Shown piece by piece: positions 41,841 to 48,417 of a stretch of 60,840 nucleotides of DNA. Position 1 is the first letter of the stretch, and each line of letters opens with the position of its first letter. Source of the stretch: Reyranellaceae bacterium. Lineage in GTDB: Bacteria; Pseudomonadota; Alphaproteobacteria; Reyranellales; Reyranellaceae. A program made the translations under genes and the position numbers. Under the pieces are notes generated by a model. That model worked only from the letters and a program-made list of their open reading frames with translations. It ran no database searches and was not told the DNA's origin. The stretch spans positions 1-60,840 of the forward strand of contig JALHMM010000029.1 in NCBI GenBank assembly GCA_022844045.1. Direction: 5' to 3'.

Positions 41841-42000
41841 GACCGCAAGCGTCCCGCCGGCATCAGAAAAGAAGATCAACCACAGAGGCACAGAGACACA
41901 GAGAATGAGAAAGACAGAATTTCTTCCCTGCCTTCGTCTTCCTCTGTGTCTCTGTGCCTCTGTGGTGAACCTCATGATGCCGGCGGGACGCCGGCGGTCC
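41841..42000. repeat. Nested double palindrome (family D)
   Basis: The inner arms ACCACAGAGGCACAGAGACA... (41879-41903) and ...TGTGCCTCTGTGGT (41942-41966) are a perfect 25-bp inverted repeat. The outer arms (GACCGCAAGCGTCCCGCCGG at 41841 and CCGGCGGGACGCCGGCGGTC ending at about 41999) form an imperfect second dyad around it. The right outer arm overlaps the 3' end of the TetR gene at 41972. It lies in the convergent junction with the RND pump. Confidence 0.9.
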
Positions 42001-42592
42001 CAGGAACGCGAAACGCCCCCAGCACACGCTTGATGATGCGCTGGGCGTGGCGGCGCAGGGTCTGCGGATCCTCCGCATCACCCAGCAGCAGCGCGACCTC
42101 CCAGGTCATCGACGCCAGCATGCGCGCCAGCAGCTCGGTGTCCTCGACCTTCAGCTCTCCATCGCGCTTCAGCCGCGCCAGCGCCGCGCCCATCGGGCCC
42201 AGCGCCTCGGCGTAGTCGATCTCGCGACAGCGCGCGATGCCCAGCGCCGACGGCGCGTCCTGCAGCACGATTCGACGGAACGCCGGTTCCAGGCAGGCCT
42301 CGAGATAGGCCTCGATCCCCGCCTCCAGGCTCTCCCACCTGGAGCGCTTGCTGAGCGCGCGTTCCCGTACCTTCGCGCTGGCCTCGCCCTGCAGCTCGAC
42401 CACCAGCGCGTCGAGCAGCGCGCGCTTGTCCTCGAAATGGTGATAGAGCGCGCCGCGCGTCAGCCGCGCCGCCCGCACCACTGCCTCGATGCCGGTAGCC
42501 TGGTACCCCTGATTCGCGAACAACGCGCGCGCCGCCGCCAGCAGCGCACGTCGCGTCGACTCCGAATATTCCTCACGCCGGGTCTTGGTCAT
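41972..42592 (-). CDS. TetR-family regulator with repeat-derived C-terminus
   Basis: A 206-residue TetR repressor from ATG 42592 (MTKTRREEYSESTRRALLAA). The HTH is in GIEAVVRAARLTRGALYHHFEDKRAL (about 34-59). The C-terminal domain (TetR_C_6-like, EAYLEACLEPAFRRIVLQDAP) follows. The last residues VPGTAGVPPAS and the TGA stop are encoded by the outer arm of the palindromic repeat, so the original C-terminus was probably replaced. It is divergent from the metallo-beta-lactamase-fold gene at 42665, with a 17-bp palindromic operator between them. Confidence 0.9.
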   Translation of the reverse strand: MTKTRREEYSESTRRALLAAARALFANQGYQATGIEAVVRAARLTRGALYHHFEDKRALLDALVVELQGEASAKVRERALSKRSRWESLEAGIEAYLEACLEPAFRRIVLQDAPSALGIARCREIDYAEALGPMGAALARLKRDGELKVEDTELLARMLASMTWEVALLLGDAEDPQTLRRHAQRIIKRVLGAFRVPGTAGVPPAS

Positions 42593-42619
42593 TGACAACC
42601 ACCATACCATCTGTCTCTA

Positions 42620-42636
42620 ACATACCGACGGTATGT
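42620..42636. promoter_or_regulatory. TetR-type operator, 17-bp perfect palindrome
   Basis: ACATACCGACGGTATGT is a perfect dyad about a central A, placed 28 bases from the TetR start and 28 bases from the metallo-beta-lactamase-fold start. ATACCG-type dyads are common TetR operators, so autoregulation plus control of 42665 is likely. Confidence 0.8.
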
Positions 42637-42664
42637 GAACCAGCCAGTATCGCGGAGCGCTCCC

Positions 42665-43381
42665 ATGCAAACCACCATCGACGAGATCGAAAGCGGCATC
42701 TACCGCCTCTCGACCTATCTGCCGAAGATCGGCCCGTCAGGTTTCACCTTCAACCAGTTCCTAGTCATGGGCGACGAGCCGTTCCTGTTCCATTGCGGTC
42801 AGCGCGCGCTGTTCCCCGCCGTATCGGCGGCGATCGGCAAGGTGACGGACATCGGCAAGATCCGCTGGATCGGCTTCAGCCATGTCGAGGCCGACGAATG
42901 CGGCGCGCTCGAGCAGTTCCTCGCCGCCGCGCCCAAGGCGCAGCCGGCGGTCGGCCGCATGGGCGTGAGCCTCTGGCTGGGCGACGTCTGCGATCGCGAG
43001 TCGCGCGTGCTGGCCAACGACGAGGTCCTGGACATCGGCGGCAAGCGCCTGCGCCGTCTCGACACGCCGCACGTGCCGCACAACTGGGAAGCCGGCATGA
43101 TGTACGAGGAGACCACCGGTACCCTCTTCAGCAGCGACATCTTCACCCAGGTCGGCGCCGCGCCGGCGCTGACCGAGAGCGAGGTCGTGTCGCCGGCGAT
43201 CCAGGTCGAGCGCGCCATGGGCTTCGTCAATGTCGGCCCGAACTCGGCGCCGACGCTGCGACGGCTGGGCGCGCTGAAGCCCAGGACGTTGGCGATCATG
43301 CACGGACCGTCGTTCCGCGGTGATTGCGCGGGGCAGCTCGAGAGTCTGGCGCAGGACTACGAGAAAAGGCTGGCCGCCTGA
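42665..43381 (+). CDS. Flavodiiron-like metallo-beta-lactamase-fold protein
   Basis: A 238-residue MBL-fold protein from ATG 42665 (MQTTIDEIESGIYRLSTYLP). The ligand pattern resembles the diiron domain of flavodiiron proteins rather than hydrolytic enzymes: His73-x-Glu75-x-Asp77 (SHVEADECG), His136/His139 (TPHVPHNW), Asp158 (SSDIF) and His213 (IMHGPSF). There is no flavodoxin domain, so it resembles oxygen-binding ODP-type proteins. Oxygen, NO or peroxide handling is possible. The divergent TetR and shared palindrome suggest induction. Two fragments of its own 3' end lie downstream (43736 and 45411). Confidence 0.85.
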   Translation: MQTTIDEIESGIYRLSTYLPKIGPSGFTFNQFLVMGDEPFLFHCGQRALFPAVSAAIGKVTDIGKIRWIGFSHVEADECGALEQFLAAAPKAQPAVGRMGVSLWLGDVCDRESRVLANDEVLDIGGKRLRRLDTPHVPHNWEAGMMYEETTGTLFSSDIFTQVGAAPALTESEVVSPAIQVERAMGFVNVGPNSAPTLRRLGALKPRTLAIMHGPSFRGDCAGQLESLAQDYEKRLAA

Positions 43382-43484
43382 CTGGTGGCCGGCACTGAGC
43401 ACGGGTTGATCGAGTCCAACGACGAATCGCGCTTCGCCACGAGCCGACGGTGTGTCGGTCCGCTCACCATGCTACCGTCGCGGC

Positions 43485-43715
43485 ATGTGGCTACTGCGGG
43501 CATACCTGGAGAAATTCAAGTTCTGGGCAATGCTCATGCTTGCCATGATCATGGCCGGACTTATCGCCCATCCGGTCGGGACTTATCTCGGGAATCGCTG
43601 GAACGTGGACGAGGAGCTTCCCATCGCCGGCTGCTTCATCATTGTTCTGGTCGTTGGAGCTGTCGCCTACGAGCGCCTCCAGCGCTGGTGGTTCTTCCGA
43701 AGCCGTAGACCCTGA
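43485..43715 (+). CDS. Small two-helix membrane protein, unknown
   Basis: A 76-residue protein from ATG 43485 (MWLLRAYLEKFKFWAMLMLA); an upstream ATG at 43452 would add 11 residues. Two hydrophobic segments are evident at about 14-33 (WAMLMLAMIMAGLIAHPVG) and 46-60 (IAGCFIIVLVVGAVAY). The tail is basic (RLQRWWFFRSRRP). No family recognised. It lies between the intact MBL-fold gene and its first 3'-end fragment. Confidence 0.5.
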   Translation: MWLLRAYLEKFKFWAMLMLAMIMAGLIAHPVGTYLGNRWNVDEELPIAGCFIIVLVVGAVAYERLQRWWFFRSRRP

Positions 43716-43735
43716 ACCAGTTTGTCCTGCGCGTG

Positions 43736-43924
43736 CTGGCGATCCAGGTCGAGCGCACCATGGGTTTCGTCAATGTCGGCCCGAACTCGGCGCCGACGTC
43801 GTGACGGCTTGGGGCGCTGAAGCCCAAGACGCTGGCGATCATGCACGGCCCGTCGTTCCGCGGTGCTTGCGCAGGCCAGCTTGAAAGCTTGGCCCAGGAT
43901 TATGAGAAGAGGCTGGCTGCCTGA
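43736..43924 (+). pseudogene. 3'-end fragment of the MBL-fold gene, copy 2
   Basis: This 189-base stretch aligns without gaps to the last 187 bases or so of the intact gene (43195-43381), from GGCGATCCAGGTCGAGCGC to the shared CTGCCTGA end. An in-frame TGA (P-T-S-stop where the parent has P-T-L-R) shows that it is not translated as one piece. No start of the gene is present. It is followed within 30 bases by a reversed methyltransferase fragment. Confidence 0.85.
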
Positions 43925-43952
43925 AGGGCGCCTGACTGTGGCCACGAGGATA

Positions 43953-44042
43953 GAACTTGATACAGCTGAGGCTGGGCGACCGCCGGAACGCCGCGTGCAA
44001 GCCGCTATTGAGAGAGCCTATGTGTACCCTCTGGCGCGCCGT
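43953..44042 (-). pseudogene. 3'-end fragment of the methyltransferase gene at 47391
   Basis: On the minus strand the frame reads RVHIGSLNSGLHAAFRRSPS and then LSCIKF. This matches the end of the intact methyltransferase (RGYNVGSLNNGLHAAFRRQPSFGRIKF). DNA similarity to 47410-47500 is obvious (GAACTTGAT..., ACGCCGCGTGCA). Only about 30 codons remain. Confidence 0.8.
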
Positions 44043-44328
44043 CGATCATACCGATGGCATAGCCCTCCTGGACTTTGCCGATCGTGCGCCACTCAGAGAA
44101 ACCGTTTTTCGAGATCCGGCAGCGCCGCTTCTCATACACTCGCTTGTAAGACGGCGAGGTTGCGATCGGCGTGGCCCGCAAGTTGCCAGCAGCCGCTCGC
44201 CGGCCCCCCATCCATCCACGCCTTCCTTTTGATCCCAAGGACGACATTTCAGTCATCGATGCTGACGCGAGAAGGCGAGCGACCACGCCCATCCTGGACG
44301 AGGTGTGTCGCGACCCTCCCGAAGGCGT

Positions 44329-45297
44329 TCAGGGTAGTGTGCTGATCGACATCATGGCCGCAAACATCATGCGTCCGATCTTGTCATGCGCATCATTGCC
44401 CACGACCCTGTCGAGCGGCACGTCCCTCAAAGCCTCCGGAGGGATGTGAATCCATCCCCGCGGCTTCGTCAGTTGCTTCCGTGCCGTCGCCGTGCCGCTC
44501 AACTGCACGCTGCCCATGATCGTCACATCTGGATGTGAGTTCTGGGTTACCCACCAGTTCACCGCGCCGCTGAGCACCGGCGCACCCTGCTTTATAGGGC
44601 GGGCTCCTGGTTTTATGTGCTGGCCATCGAAATCTATTATCTCGCGAATGAGCCCGCTGCCGCCGACCTTATTGACGAACCGGTTGACGTGATTCACGCC
44701 GGAAGAGAAGCTGGCGACGCCAATTGCCTTCAGCGATCCCGGCTGCACTTTCACTGCCTGCCCCGCGGCCATCGCGATGGGGTCATGACTGATTTCCATT
44801 TGGATCGCGGTCATGATGTCGTTGAGTGTTTCGACGCCGTGACTGGCAAACAGATTGTGTTTCGCGTCGTTGCTGCGTGACGCGTTGGTCGTGTACGGCA
44901 AGATCAGGGCCATGTTCTTCGCGGCCGTCATTTGCACGCCGATTTTCTCAAGATAATTTTGCTCGAGCCCGCCCCATCCCTTAAAGGTCTTGTAACCGTC
45001 GTCGTTCTCAAGCGTATCGGGGTAGAAGTAGATATAGCATCGAGAAAAATCAGAGGTCCCCACCGGCACGGCGACGCCAACCCAGAATGTTTCCCCGTCC
45101 TTCAGGATTTCCAATCGAAGCTTTATCATCGGTACTTTGATTTTTGCTCCGATGAGTTTCGCGTCCCGGCGGAGAGGGCTGAACAAGAACGGCGCCATGC
45201 TGCCCGGCTCGACAGCCATCGTCTCATAAACGCTTGGGAACACCGAAAGCTGTTGCCGGTAACTCAAGACCTTGAGTTTTGTGAATTCGGCCGCCAT
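44329..45297 (-). CDS. Unrecognised 322-residue protein, possible alpha/beta-hydrolase
   Basis: A 322-residue protein from ATG 45297 (MAAEFTKLKVLSYRQQLSVF) without signal peptide. I do not recognise the family. A hydrolase reading is possible: IGVASFSSGVNHVNRFVNK has Ser198 in an S-x-S-x-G elbow, IIDFDGQHI supplies Asp222 or Asp224, and NDAHDKIGRMMF puts His304 near the C-terminus, in the correct order. Its DNA is clearly poorer in G+C than the flanks: a hand count of 44941-45060 gives about 47%. This and the surrounding gene fragments point to horizontal acquisition. Confidence 0.65.
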   Translation of the reverse strand: MAAEFTKLKVLSYRQQLSVFPSVYETMAVEPGSMAPFLFSPLRRDAKLIGAKIKVPMIKLRLEILKDGETFWVGVAVPVGTSDFSRCYIYFYPDTLENDDGYKTFKGWGGLEQNYLEKIGVQMTAAKNMALILPYTTNASRSNDAKHNLFASHGVETLNDIMTAIQMEISHDPIAMAAGQAVKVQPGSLKAIGVASFSSGVNHVNRFVNKVGGSGLIREIIDFDGQHIKPGARPIKQGAPVLSGAVNWWVTQNSHPDVTIMGSVQLSGTATARKQLTKPRGWIHIPPEALRDVPLDRVVGNDAHDKIGRMMFAAMMSISTLP

Positions 45298-45410
45298 CTC
45301 TACCTCCTACCTGCGCATCGAACGCGTCAGGGTGGCATCAGCCCTGGGAATCACCGCAGGCCACCAGTGCGCTCCGCGTGTGATCGTCTATGCTCGGGTC
45401 CGCCGCGCCC

Positions 45411-45593
45411 GCGATGCTGAGGTGCGACCGCGGCTCCGTCAATGCCGGCTTGAACTCGGCGCCGACGTCGCGACGGCTCGGTGTCCTGACGTCTGAGACT
45501 TTGGCGATCATGCATGGGCCGTCGATTCGCGGCGACTGCTCGGGCCAGCTGAAGAGTGTGGCGCAAGACTACGAGAAGCGACTGGTAGCCTGA
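45411..45593 (+). pseudogene. 3'-end fragment of the MBL-fold gene, copy 3
   Basis: This frame reads GSVNAGLNSAPTSRRLG and then LAIMHGPSIRGDCSGQLK and SVAQDYEKRLVA-stop, parallel to the C-terminus of the protein at 42665. It is more diverged than copy 2 and has no internal stop, but it lacks the first three quarters of the gene and its metal ligands except the last His. A short frame starting at ATG 45390 could be translated, but that peptide is unlikely to function. Confidence 0.8.
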
Positions 45594-45612
45594 CGGCCAG
45601 ACAGCTTCTCAA

Positions 45613-45945
45613 CTACGACGAGGCGAGCTGCCCCTTCGAACACGGCTGTGCCTTGTCGACCCGCCCTCGGAGCGCGTCGCTGACCGCGGCCACACGCACC
45701 GCCGCCAGGTAGTCCGGTCGGGCGCACAACACATTCTCGGCCGCTTCGGCCGCTTCATCGCGGCGTCGGGCAACAAACCGAGCGTATGCCAGTACTGCCT
45801 ACATCTTGAAAGCGAGCGGGTGGTACGGGCTCAGGCTCATCGCGCGCATCAGGTGCTCGCCAGCGAACTGTGCGTGGCCGAGAAGAATCCGCAGCCAACC
45901 ACTCAAGTCTATCCGGCCGCCAGATTGGGATTGAGCTGGAGCAGC
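45613..45945 (-). pseudogene. Remnant of a TPR-containing adenylate/guanylate cyclase C-terminus
   Basis: On the minus strand one frame reads GWLRILLGHAQFAGEHLMRA, then MSLSPYHPLAFKM, a TAG stop, AVLAYARFVARRRDEAAEAA, then ENVLCARPDYLAAVRVAAVS and DALRGRVDKAQ. This is typical of the TPR tail of class III cyclases with TolB/TPR modules (LSP..P...A..L.GR..EA...AE.AL...P...ALRV.AAS.AL.GR). The internal stop and missing upstream domains show decay. Confidence 0.6.
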
Positions 45946-46012
45946 GGAGATACCGCCCTCGTCCCGCGAATCTCCCAGCGCCGATTCCCGACGACGGGAT
46001 CATCTTCACGGG

Positions 46013-46142
46013 CTAGAGCGGCGCGCTTGAGATCGGCGCCACCCTGTCATCCCAAGCAAAGCGAGGGAACTAGGTAGTCTACCTAGGACCCTCGCTTCGC
46101 TCGGGATGACAGGAGCGTCTGATTGACCGCTCGAGGCTCTGG
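46013..46142. repeat. MITE-like element with family B core, copy 4
   Basis: The family B palindrome (46044-46112) is enclosed by a second inverted pair: CTAGAGCGGCGCGC at the left and GCTCGAGGCTCTGG at the right. The same larger structure recurs at 59293-59421, including the flanking words ATCGGC(G/A)CCACCC and GCGTCTGA. Confidence 0.8.
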
Positions 46143-46215
46143 CTCGACGGCGCGGAAATCAGCGTATTGGTCGACACCGCGCCGCGGCTCGGTATTGGAC
46201 CCTCGTTGACCGTCC

Positions 46216-47205
46216 TCAGTTCCGCTGCCCGATCGAAATCGCGTAGGCCGGCAGACGCGCGGTGAAGAGCGGATCGTCCGGACCCGCGATGCCGTCGGCG
46301 AGCGTCAGCGGATCGAAGATCGCGCCGTCGCAGGTCTCGTTCTTCTCGAGCGCGGTGATCGCGAGCGTGCCGAGCTTTACGGTCGGGCGCTTGTCCTCGT
46401 CGACCCATTGCTGTGTCGCGTTGGTCTTCTCGTCGCCGGCGCGCCCCATGATGGCGACCATATCGAAAGCGGCGGTCTTGGCCTCGATACGGCTCTTCAA
46501 CTCGTCAACCAGGAAGTCGGCAGGCTTCGCCTTCGCCTCGTCGTCCGTAAGCCCCGTCTCGCCGCCGACCGGTACCATCCTGAACTTCACAAGCTGCGTG
46601 GCGCCCGCGGCGTTGGCGACCGTGTAGCCGTGAATGCCCCAATAGGAGAGCCCGGCCCACGATGCGGGTACCGGCTTGCTGGCCAGATACTTGCCCTGCA
46701 GGGTCGTCTCGGGATTGGCGTCGGCGAACGCCTTGATCTTTTCAGGATCCGGCTTGCCGTCGGCGCCGGGCAGACGCGCCTGCAAGAACGCGAGCATCTG
46801 CTCGGGGGATTTCACGAAGTTGATCGGCGCGTTGATCATGACGAACTCGGTCTGTCCCTTACCGCCGCCGTCGATGCGGAAAGAGAAGCCTCGGTTCACC
46901 GTCTTGGTCGCGTCCGCGACCTTCGGATTGCCGCCACCGACCGAGAATCGGGCGACGACCCTGGACGGCTTGTCGAAAACGATCGACTTGGACAGAGCCT
47001 TGGCGTCTGCGGTCGGCGTGAAGGTGCCGACGACACACTGCCCCTTGGCGCCGCTTGGGCGCGCCTTCTGCTTGCCTGCGAGCGTGCGCATCGTCTCGAC
47101 AATGGCTTCAGTCGTGTCGGTCTGGGCAGTCGCCGGGCTGGCGGCAAGCACCAGGGTCGAGAGAAGGGTAATGGCAAGCGGTCGCGCGCGGCAGCGGTCG
47201 GTCAT
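46216..47205 (-). CDS. Catalase-related peroxidase (SrpA-like), exported, atypical active site
   Basis: A 329-residue haem-catalase-fold protein from ATG 47205 with an N-terminal signal peptide (LAITLLSTLVLAASPATAQ), so periplasmic. Family features are GTFTPTADAKALSKS, RVVARFSVGGGNP, VPASWAGLSYWGIHGYTVANAAG and the C-terminal DPLFTARLPAYAISIGQR, which holds the presumed haem-ligand Tyr. The usual distal-His motif (HAKG) reads SGAKG here: the codon is GGC, so the catalytic His is Gly. Either the subfamily works differently or activity is lost. It stands alone between gene fragments. Confidence 0.82.
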   Translation of the reverse strand: MTDRCRARPLAITLLSTLVLAASPATAQTDTTEAIVETMRTLAGKQKARPSGAKGQCVVGTFTPTADAKALSKSIVFDKPSRVVARFSVGGGNPKVADATKTVNRGFSFRIDGGGKGQTEFVMINAPINFVKSPEQMLAFLQARLPGADGKPDPEKIKAFADANPETTLQGKYLASKPVPASWAGLSYWGIHGYTVANAAGATQLVKFRMVPVGGETGLTDDEAKAKPADFLVDELKSRIEAKTAAFDMVAIMGRAGDEKTNATQQWVDEDKRPTVKLGTLAITALEKNETCDGAIFDPLTLADGIAGPDDPLFTARLPAYAISIGQRN

Positions 47206-47309
47206 GGCGGGGTCCCCAGTGTCGGCGGATAGCCAAGTATTTGCGATCCGGACAGTGTGCACGAGACGCGTGCGACCGACAGGTCAAAGCTGGTCACGGG
47301 TGCGTGTTG

Positions 47310-47390
47310 CTTCCTCTTGCCCAGCGTCGCGTCCGTATCCTTGACGCGGAACACGCTCGGGTCGGCGCCCATCGCCGCGCCGCGCGGGCG
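47310..47390 (-). pseudogene. Fragment of a coxM-like gene
   Basis: On the minus strand from 47372 the frame reads GADPSVFRVKDTDATLGK, matching GAGPGVFRVKDMEAALGK in the intact CoxM (coded at 48560-48620). About 25 codons are recognisable at DNA level. It lies between the catalase-like gene and the 3' end of the methyltransferase, about 1.2 kb from its parent sequence. Confidence 0.75.
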
Positions 47391-48161
47391 TCATCCGGCC
47401 GCTTGCGCGCCGAACTTGATTCGGCCGAAGCTCGGCTGACGTCGAAACGCCGCGTGCAGGCCGTTGTTGAGGGAGCCGACATTGTAGCCCCTGGGGTGCC
47501 ACAGCGCGCCCAGCGCTTCGGCCGTGAACAGCGAGACATGGCCGTTGCGAGGGCCCGCATACCACCAGCTCAGGCGGATCTCGGCGATGTTGGCCGGTTG
47601 CAGCAAGGTCGAGAACAGGACCAGCCCACCATCGGCGAGCAGTCCGCTGATCTCGGTGGCAAAGTGGACGGGATTCGGAACGTGCTCGAGCGTTTCGAAG
47701 CTCGTGATCAGATCGAACTGGCGATCCGGTCGCGTCGAGAAATCCGGCGAGAACGGATCGTATGTCGTCACGTCCTCGAAGCCCGCCGCGCGCAAACCGG
47801 CGGCCAGGCCGCCGTTGCCGCCGCCATAGTCGAGCACGCCGATCCTGTGCTTGTCCGCCCCGAACACCTGCTCGATCAGGCTGGTATTGGCGGCCGGCCG
47901 CTTCTCCTCATAGTCGGCGTCGACCTTGATGTAGTCCTCGTTGTAGATGCGCGACTTGAAATCGGCCTCGGACCAATCGTCGAAATGCTCGGTGAAAATG
48001 AACCCGCACGTCCCGCAGCGCCGGTAATAGACAGGTACGCCAGACAGCGGGAAGACGTCGGGACCCTGGCAATTCTTGTGGAAGTCGACGACGTCGAACA
48101 GATCAGCCGGATTGCCGCATACCTTGCATGGCCGCGCCAGCGGAGCACAGGCTTCCGACAT
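47391..48161 (-). CDS. SAM-dependent class I methyltransferase with zinc-ribbon N-terminus
   Basis: A 256-residue protein. I use ATG 48161 because GGGGGAG lies 6 bases upstream; a GTG at 48176 is in frame. The N-terminus has two CxxC pairs (CKVCGN and CGTCGF, about residues 13-16 and 49-52), probably a zinc site. The methyltransferase core has GVLDYGGGNGGLAAGLRAAG (SAM-binding motif I), then ITSFETLEHVPNP (motif II region). This layout is common in methyltransferases of sugar or polysaccharide pathways (Methyltransf_23 type). Substrate unknown. A fragment of its 3' end is at 43953. Confidence 0.87.
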   Translation of the reverse strand: MSEACAPLARPCKVCGNPADLFDVVDFHKNCQGPDVFPLSGVPVYYRRCGTCGFIFTEHFDDWSEADFKSRIYNEDYIKVDADYEEKRPAANTSLIEQVFGADKHRIGVLDYGGGNGGLAAGLRAAGFEDVTTYDPFSPDFSTRPDRQFDLITSFETLEHVPNPVHFATEISGLLADGGLVLFSTLLQPANIAEIRLSWWYAGPRNGHVSLFTAEALGALWHPRGYNVGSLNNGLHAAFRRQPSFGRIKFGAQAAG

Positions 48162-48361
48162 TCTCGACTCCCCCACCGCGGCCGCAAAGTATGGAAGGTG
48201 CCGGATAGCGCCACAAGTGTATGGCTGTGCCGTTGGTAGGCGCGGAAATCAACATTCCGGAAGCTTCTCGGCAGAGTGCCGGCGATGGGGCCGCCTCTAC
48301 TTTAGAGTCGAGATGACCGTGGCCGGCACGATCGCGATAGAGCCGCACGAGCCAGGCACCC

Positions 48362-48394
48362 AAAAAGCAAAGGGCCGGCGAGATGCCGGCCCTT
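48362..48394 (-). terminator. Terminator of the coxG/S/L/M operon
   Basis: On the minus strand AAGGGCCGGC (48385-48394) and GCCGGCCCTT (48370-48379) pair perfectly around five bases, followed by TGCTTTTTG. It begins 24 bases past the coxM stop. Confidence 0.88.
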
Positions 48395-48417
48395 CAACAA
48401 TCCAGAAGGCTGTCTGA

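Noticed and set aside
44005..44256. A minus-strand frame of 83 codons (MTEMSSLGSKGRRG...)
   Set aside because: Its end overlaps the methyltransferase fragment in another frame, it has no recognised domain, and it lies in a region of gene debris.
43382..46215. A genomic island with integrase
   Set aside because: No integrase, transposase or tRNA target is visible; only the repeated gene tails and lower G+C hint at insertion.
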